Source: Bacteroidota bacterium
Lineage (GTDB): Bacteria > Bacteroidota > Bacteroidia > UKL13-3
Direction: 5' to 3'
DNA length: 57,951 bases
Assembly: GCA_027488905.1 (NCBI GenBank)
Contig: JAIYAT010000015.1
Location: 1-57,951, forward strand
Positions 54,180 through 57,951 of this stretch are shown here, piece after piece (positions within the stretch are counted from its first letter, which is position 1; every line of letters begins with the position of its first letter). The notes beneath the pieces were generated by a model, which ran no database searches, was not told the origin of the DNA, and worked only from the letters and a program-made list of their open reading frames with translations. A program made the translations under genes and the position numbers.

Positions 54180-55589
54180 TTAAAACTTAAAGTAATAATT
54201 ATTTATAGACCAAAAAGTGGTGAAAGCAGAAATCCCTATGGCTAAGAATATATATATAAACCATCTTTTTGAAAAACTTAAAGTATCGAGGTAAACATCA
54301 AAATTATGAGCACCCATTTTTCTGCTTATCCAATCAAATGGTGCAAAAAGTAAGAAAATGATTAGGCCATGTTTAAACAACCAATATAATGTAACACTGT
54401 TACAAGTTGTGGGAGAGAATAGTTTACTATAGGTTAATAAAGGCAACTTTGAACTAAAAATAATCGCTAAAAAAGAGGCAAATATTAAATGATAGAATAA
54501 ACCCAAAACATTCTTTACCCTAGGTGAAATGAAATTGAAGTATGGCAGAAGCCTTTCTTCGGTAATTACCCATAATCCATTCAACAAGCCCCAAATTGCA
54601 AATTGAAATGAAATGCCATGCCAAAGTCCAATGAGTAAAAATGTAATAAGCATGGCAATATTCAAACCTAGTTTGCTTCTTACTTTCTTTGCAATGGCAA
54701 AAAAAAAGTAATCTCTAAACCAATTATTAAGCGTTATATGCCATTCACTCCAGAACTTTTTACGAGAGGTAGAGGCGTATACTCTATTTCCAAAATTTCT
54801 AACTAATTGTATATTGAAAATCCGTGATATGCCAGTGAATATATCAACATAGGAACTAAATGTAAAGTATAAATAAAAGAAAAAAGATAAACCTTGGAGA
54901 AGGATTAAAAACCCACTTGCATCACTTTTTTCAATGGTTTTCATGTAAATATAAAACTGTTGACCAAGCACAAAATTTTTGAACACTCCCCATAGAAACA
55001 ACCTAAAGCCATAAGAGAAATTTCGATAAGATAAAAACAACTCACCTTTAAACTGACCTAAAAGTTGAGAACTTCTGAGCAATGGCCCAGATAATAATAT
55101 TGGAAAAAAAATAATATAAAGTAAAATTCTTAGAAAATTTGGTTCAGGTTTTACATACCTCTTTCGTATGTCTATTAGATACCCAATCCCATTGAAAGTA
55201 AAATAAGAAAAACATAAAAATGTAGGTGTTAAACTATTAAAATACGAATACTCTATTACAATACTTGAATCATTCCAATTTGTATTAATAGGAATAATTG
55301 AAGATAATTTAGAACCAAGTAAAGGTATGAGACATAGTAAAACATACCAAGCAGTTACTGTCTTTGCTAGATTATGGTTGAGACTAATTTTATTTATATG
55401 ATGGGATCCAATATAAACTACCGCTGCAAAAACCAAGGCGATTATAACTTGATATCCTAAAGTTAAGCTGTAAAAAAGTAAGCTAATAAATAGTAAGACA
55501 ATCCATCTATGGCTTGGTTTGAAAATTATAAAGCCAACCACACCGGCAAGTATGGAAATAAAAAGAATAGAAAAATTTATACTTAACAT
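54180..55589 (-). CDS. MBOAT-family O-acyltransferase (AlgI/DltB-like)
   Basis: 469 aa, ten or more membrane helices. Typical sites: FNGIGYLIDIRKRYVKPEPNFLRILLYIIFFPILLSGPL, FWSEWHITLNNWFRDYFFF (H284) and LIGLWHGISFQFAIWGLLNG with the family's catalytic H324. Such proteins pass an acyl group across or at the membrane to a polysaccharide or lipid on the far side. Overlaps the P450 gene by 7 nt. Confidence 0.93.
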   Translation of the reverse strand: MLSINFSILFISILAGVVGFIIFKPSHRWIVLLFISLLFYSLTLGYQVIIALVFAAVVYIGSHHINKISLNHNLAKTVTAWYVLLCLIPLLGSKLSSIIPINTNWNDSSIVIEYSYFNSLTPTFLCFSYFTFNGIGYLIDIRKRYVKPEPNFLRILLYIIFFPILLSGPLLRSSQLLGQFKGELFLSYRNFSYGFRLFLWGVFKNFVLGQQFYIYMKTIEKSDASGFLILLQGLSFFFYLYFTFSSYVDIFTGISRIFNIQLVRNFGNRVYASTSRKKFWSEWHITLNNWFRDYFFFAIAKKVRSKLGLNIAMLITFLLIGLWHGISFQFAIWGLLNGLWVITEERLLPYFNFISPRVKNVLGLFYHLIFASFLAIIFSSKLPLLTYSKLFSPTTCNSVTLYWLFKHGLIIFLLFAPFDWISRKMGAHNFDVYLDTLSFSKRWFIYIFLAIGISAFTTFWSINNYYFKF

Positions 55590-56800
55590 TCCGATTTTTT
55601 ACGTGTTGCAATTAAGCTTTGCATCCCCCGCATGAAAATAGTTTTTTGCCAAACTGGTTCGGCCTTAACATCCAACTTATATTCGTTTAAAAAGAGGGTT
55701 ACAGGCTTTAGCCAATTTCTAATTTCATTTCTTGCAATTTTTGCACCTAGACAAGAATGAATTCCAGTTCCAAAAGATAAATGGGGATTATACTTTCTAT
55801 TAAAAATTATTGAATCTGGCATTTCAAAAATTTCGGGATCCCTATTAGCGGCGGCCAATGATAAAAACAATCTATCTCCTTTATTTACTTTTTGATTACT
55901 AATCACACAATTTTCATTTGCAATTCTAACTGTGTATTGGAGTGGAGAAACATACCTTAATAATTCTTCTGATAACACATTAATTGCGGTGTCATCTGCC
56001 TTGAGAATCCAGTCAGATAATTCTGGATTTTTTAATATCTCAAACAAAATTACACTCATCGAATCCTTGGTGGTTTCTAAGGCAGCCATAAAAACTACAA
56101 TCAGAATAGAGATGATTTCATCATTGGTAAAATCAGTTGATTTTAAAGAATCTGCCTGTTTTAAAAGCGTTACTATGTTAGATTGGGTGGCCGCATCGCT
56201 CCTGTTATATAGATCTCCAAAAAAATCAAAGGCCCAACTAAAAACAGCATTTATTTCCCGATAAACACTTTTTGGAACGAATATATCTTGAGAGACTGCC
56301 AATAAATGTGAAAACCTTTTTAATTCTTGAAGCTTGCACATGCCTTCAATGCCAAAAAACGACTCAATAACATACAGTGGAATTTGGGTTGAAATATCAA
56401 CAATATCTATTATATCATTTTGCTTATTGGCTCGTATACAATTCTCAACGGCCGTTTCGATAACTGGATTAAAATTAAATTGCCTAAGGACAGAATCAAC
56501 TAACTGTTTTGTATTTTCATGTTCTTTATCATTTAAATACATGAGCCATTTTGCGGTACCTCTAGATAAAAAAGGGCAAACGCTCTCCCCTAAAATTATT
56601 GACTCCTTTTCTTTAAAAAAACCAGATAAGTTAGTGACACCAAATGAAGGGGATTTCAAGATTGTTTTAACATCTTTATACTTAAAAAACAATAACTCTT
56701 TGTGCACACCATAATGGATTGGAGCCTGCTCTCTACAATCCTTTAAATGAATATAGGGATTACTAAAATAACCGGGTGTATAAGGATTCCATATAATCAT
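55583..56800 (-). CDS. Cytochrome P450
   Basis: 405 aa, soluble bacterial P450. Heme-thiolate loop LSFGTGIHSCLGAKIARNE (C350), ExxR in EELLRYVSP (E279/R282), I-helix acid-alcohol pair in MAALETTKDS (E242/T243, with Ala at the usual glycine). Needs a ferredoxin and reductase, not encoded here. The ATG overlaps the ACP stop by one base (TAATG), so it is coupled to the ACP; an ACP-bound substrate is therefore likely, as known for P450-BioI and carrier-bound amino-acid hydroxylases. Confidence 0.95.
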   Translation of the reverse strand: MIIWNPYTPGYFSNPYIHLKDCREQAPIHYGVHKELLFFKYKDVKTILKSPSFGVTNLSGFFKEKESIILGESVCPFLSRGTAKWLMYLNDKEHENTKQLVDSVLRQFNFNPVIETAVENCIRANKQNDIIDIVDISTQIPLYVIESFFGIEGMCKLQELKRFSHLLAVSQDIFVPKSVYREINAVFSWAFDFFGDLYNRSDAATQSNIVTLLKQADSLKSTDFTNDEIISILIVVFMAALETTKDSMSVILFEILKNPELSDWILKADDTAINVLSEELLRYVSPLQYTVRIANENCVISNQKVNKGDRLFLSLAAANRDPEIFEMPDSIIFNRKYNPHLSFGTGIHSCLGAKIARNEIRNWLKPVTLFLNEYKLDVKAEPVWQKTIFMRGMQSLIATRKKSEC

Positions 56801-57036
56801 TAGGTGTTGGATTGAATCGCCTCTGAAAGCAGTCGGATACTATTATATTGATAAAACAAAGTTGGATCAATCTCCCTACCTAATATAGTTTCTAAATCAA
56901 ATGAGACTGTAATCATAGAAAGTGAGTCTAAATTAAAAGAATCAAATGGGACATCAATTTTTACTTGGTCTTTATTTAGTCCAGTTTCCTCGGAAATTTT
57001 TTCAACCAGCCAATCCTGAATTTGTGCTTGATTCAT
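56800..57036 (-). CDS. Acyl carrier protein (PKS-type, stand-alone)
   Basis: 78 aa. Phosphopantetheine attachment site DSFNLDSLSM with S38. The segment LETILGREIDPTLFYQYNSIRLLSEAI follows the pattern of polyketide/nonribosomal carrier domains (..LGR.I..TLLF.YPTI..LA) more than that of the fatty-acid AcpP. First gene of the run ACP-P450-MBOAT-SGNH. Confidence 0.93.
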   Translation of the reverse strand: MNQAQIQDWLVEKISEETGLNKDQVKIDVPFDSFNLDSLSMITVSFDLETILGREIDPTLFYQYNSIRLLSEAIQSNT

Positions 57037-57225
57037 AAAAAATGTTAGATAGGAAACAAAATTCCTACTTTTAATTTAAAGTTTTATTTTATTTTTTGTT
57101 TAAAGATTATTTTAAATAGAAATGAAGTTAATTTCTATCTTCATTTATGCCAAGCTTTGCAGCCACTCATACACTGTGCTTTGTAATTTATAAATATACC
57201 CTTTGGCTTAATTAAAGCCTACCAT

Positions 57226-57315
57226 TTACATATAAATTTGCGACATCTGATCAGTCGAATGACCTACGTAATATTTATCAGCATCTGTTGAATATAATAT
57301 GTAAACGTAATACAT
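57226..57315 (-). pseudogene. Relic of a GIY-YIG nuclease gene
   Basis: A 29-codon frame that reads MYYVYILYSTDADKYYVGHS and nine further residues before a stop. YVYIL...YYVG is the defining start of GIY-YIG (UPF0213-type) proteins, normally about 80-100 aa. The stop follows soon after the second motif and no further family sequence appears in any frame downstream, so this is a truncated remnant. Confidence 0.65.
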
Positions 57316-57354
57316 ATAACCTTTTGAATAGCTTTGAAATAACCATTGAATGAA

Positions 57355-57378
57355 AAAAGGCCGCGACTGCGGCCTTTT
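57355..57378 (-). terminator. Terminator of the receptor gene
   Basis: AAAAGGCCGC (57355-57364) and GCGGCCTTTT (57369-57378) form a perfect 10-bp GC-rich stem with a 4-nt loop. On the minus strand it is followed by a run of six T. It lies 165 bp after the receptor stop and insulates the ACP operon. Confidence 0.88.
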
Positions 57379-57543
57379 GCTCCCCAAGCTGGTCTATTCT
57401 CGAACCAATTCTGGGATGAATTGAGAGCTTATGCTACGCTTAATTATTTGTTTAACAGTGTTTTATGCAATAGCAATGTTACTCTTGAAGTCGTTTTTAT
57501 TATGATGTTCATGATCTGACGGATTTGATTAAGATTTTTAGCT

Positions 57544-57951
57544 TTAAAATTTATAACTATATCCAAGTCTTATAACTTGTGTTTCATAATAGTCGTTGCT
57601 TGTATAATTAAAACCTTGTCCATTGATTTCTTTTTTGATTATCATTGTATTTAGCAAATCTGTTGCATTAAAAAATAGTTCGCCCTTGCCTTTCTGAATT
57701 GCTTTTTTTAGTCCGAGGTCTAATGAAAACCTCGATTTAATTTTCCCCTGTGGAATAATGTCAGGTGCCAAATAAATTACGGTTAATTGTACATCTATGT
57801 TTTTACGAAAATGAAATGTATTGTTCAATTTAATGTTTCCTGAATATATTTCTTGTTTGTCTGCTGAAAATGTATGTGTGGTTGGATATTTGTTTTCAAC
57901 TGTAAACGCATCAATTTGATTTCTGTATGCGTTTAGATTAATATTGAATGC
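57544..57951 (-). CDS. C-terminal end of a TonB-dependent receptor/outer-membrane barrel (partial)
   Basis: The frame stays open to the window edge, so only the last 135 residues are seen; the 5' part is missing. Strand pattern NIKLNNTFHFRKNIDVQLTVIYLAPDIIPQGKIKSRFSLDLGLKKAIQKGKGELFFNATDLLNTM and the final aromatic residue (LGYSYKF) match the outer-membrane barrel end of Bacteroidota TonB-linked receptors, including the typical P-QG-.. turn and FNATDLLN. The substrate cannot be inferred. Confidence 0.8.
   Translation of the reverse strand, partial: AFNINLNAYRNQIDAFTVENKYPTTHTFSADKQEIYSGNIKLNNTFHFRKNIDVQLTVIYLAPDIIPQGKIKSRFSLDLGLKKAIQKGKGELFFNATDLLNTMIIKKEINGQGFNYTSNDYYETQVIRLGYSYKF

Larger units (their letters stand above)
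57037..57543. other. 507-bp AT-rich gap between the ACP operon and the receptor gene
   Basis: Holds a relic of a GIY-YIG gene (57226-57315) and a strong terminator (57355-57378). The promoter of the ACP operon must lie in about 57037-57130, but I see no convincing TAnnTTTG on the minus strand there (the nearest is GAATTTTG). The part 57379-57543 holds nothing identifiable. Confidence 0.5.

Overview
The window looks like a chromosomal segment of a low-GC member of the Bacteroidota, probably a free-living aerobe. This rests on the gene families present (DUF5606 protein, tandem-domain universal stress proteins, TPR-linked hybrid histidine kinase, TlpA-type thioredoxin, TonB-dependent receptor tail, fused IcmF mutase) and on repeated TAnnTTTG promoter boxes, the -7 element of this phylum. 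Aerobic life is suggested by a diiron acyl-ACP desaturase, a cytochrome P450 and pyridoxamine-phosphate oxidase. The species cannot be named from the sequence alone.

Regions: 1-281 is an AT-rich repeat stretch. 282-9546 is housekeeping: rnhA, two universal stress proteins, a hydrolase, a heptosyltransferase-like GT9, a lysine/alanine dehydrogenase-like enzyme, dnaG, a nucleoside phosphorylase and dprA. 9547-10600 is a small inserted region: a DUF1778/GNAT toxin-antitoxin pair lying between dprA and a second copy of the dprA 3' end. 10826-17727 has a lipoprotein, alkaline phosphatase, DUF5606 protein, an outer-membrane protein and IcmF. 17769-34081 has a hybrid kinase, pdxJ, the spoT-fur-purA run, tRNA-Leu, trigger factor, desaturase, TatD-like hydrolase, yqgE, pdxH, a WecA-like transferase, rdgB with a small partner, and ilvE.

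34088-47492 is an exopolysaccharide/O-antigen locus. A nine-gene minus-strand run reads from a half-size TolC-like protein through a Wzc-like chain-length protein, Wzx-like flippase, Wzy-like polymerase/ligase and five glycosyltransferases. Two plus-strand genes (a glycosyltransferase and a hexapeptide acyltransferase) start from the same divergent region. 47531-52840 has a MORN+VWA protein, an in-frame Maf-TlpA fusion, a fluoride-type ClC antiporter directly followed by inorganic pyrophosphatase (a plausible fluoride-defence pair), and PhnA/YjdM.

52841-57951 is the most unusual part. A ten-unit 22-bp tandem array with a GGGTACCC palindrome in nearly every unit separates phnA from a second, broken copy of the phnA 3' end. 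Converging on it is a tightly coupled operon, ACP - cytochrome P450 - MBOAT - SGNH-like protein. It has the acyl carrier, membrane acyltransferase and extracellular partner of a dlt-type (DltB/C/D) export-acylation system, but a P450 in place of the adenylating enzyme; this is the best candidate for an undescribed system. Upstream are a relic of a GIY-YIG nuclease, a terminator and the end of a TonB-dependent receptor.

Across the whole window a near-palindrome, GGTTTGAACC (often TTCGGTTTGAACC), recurs at least 17 times inside and between genes, far above chance for a 10-mer.
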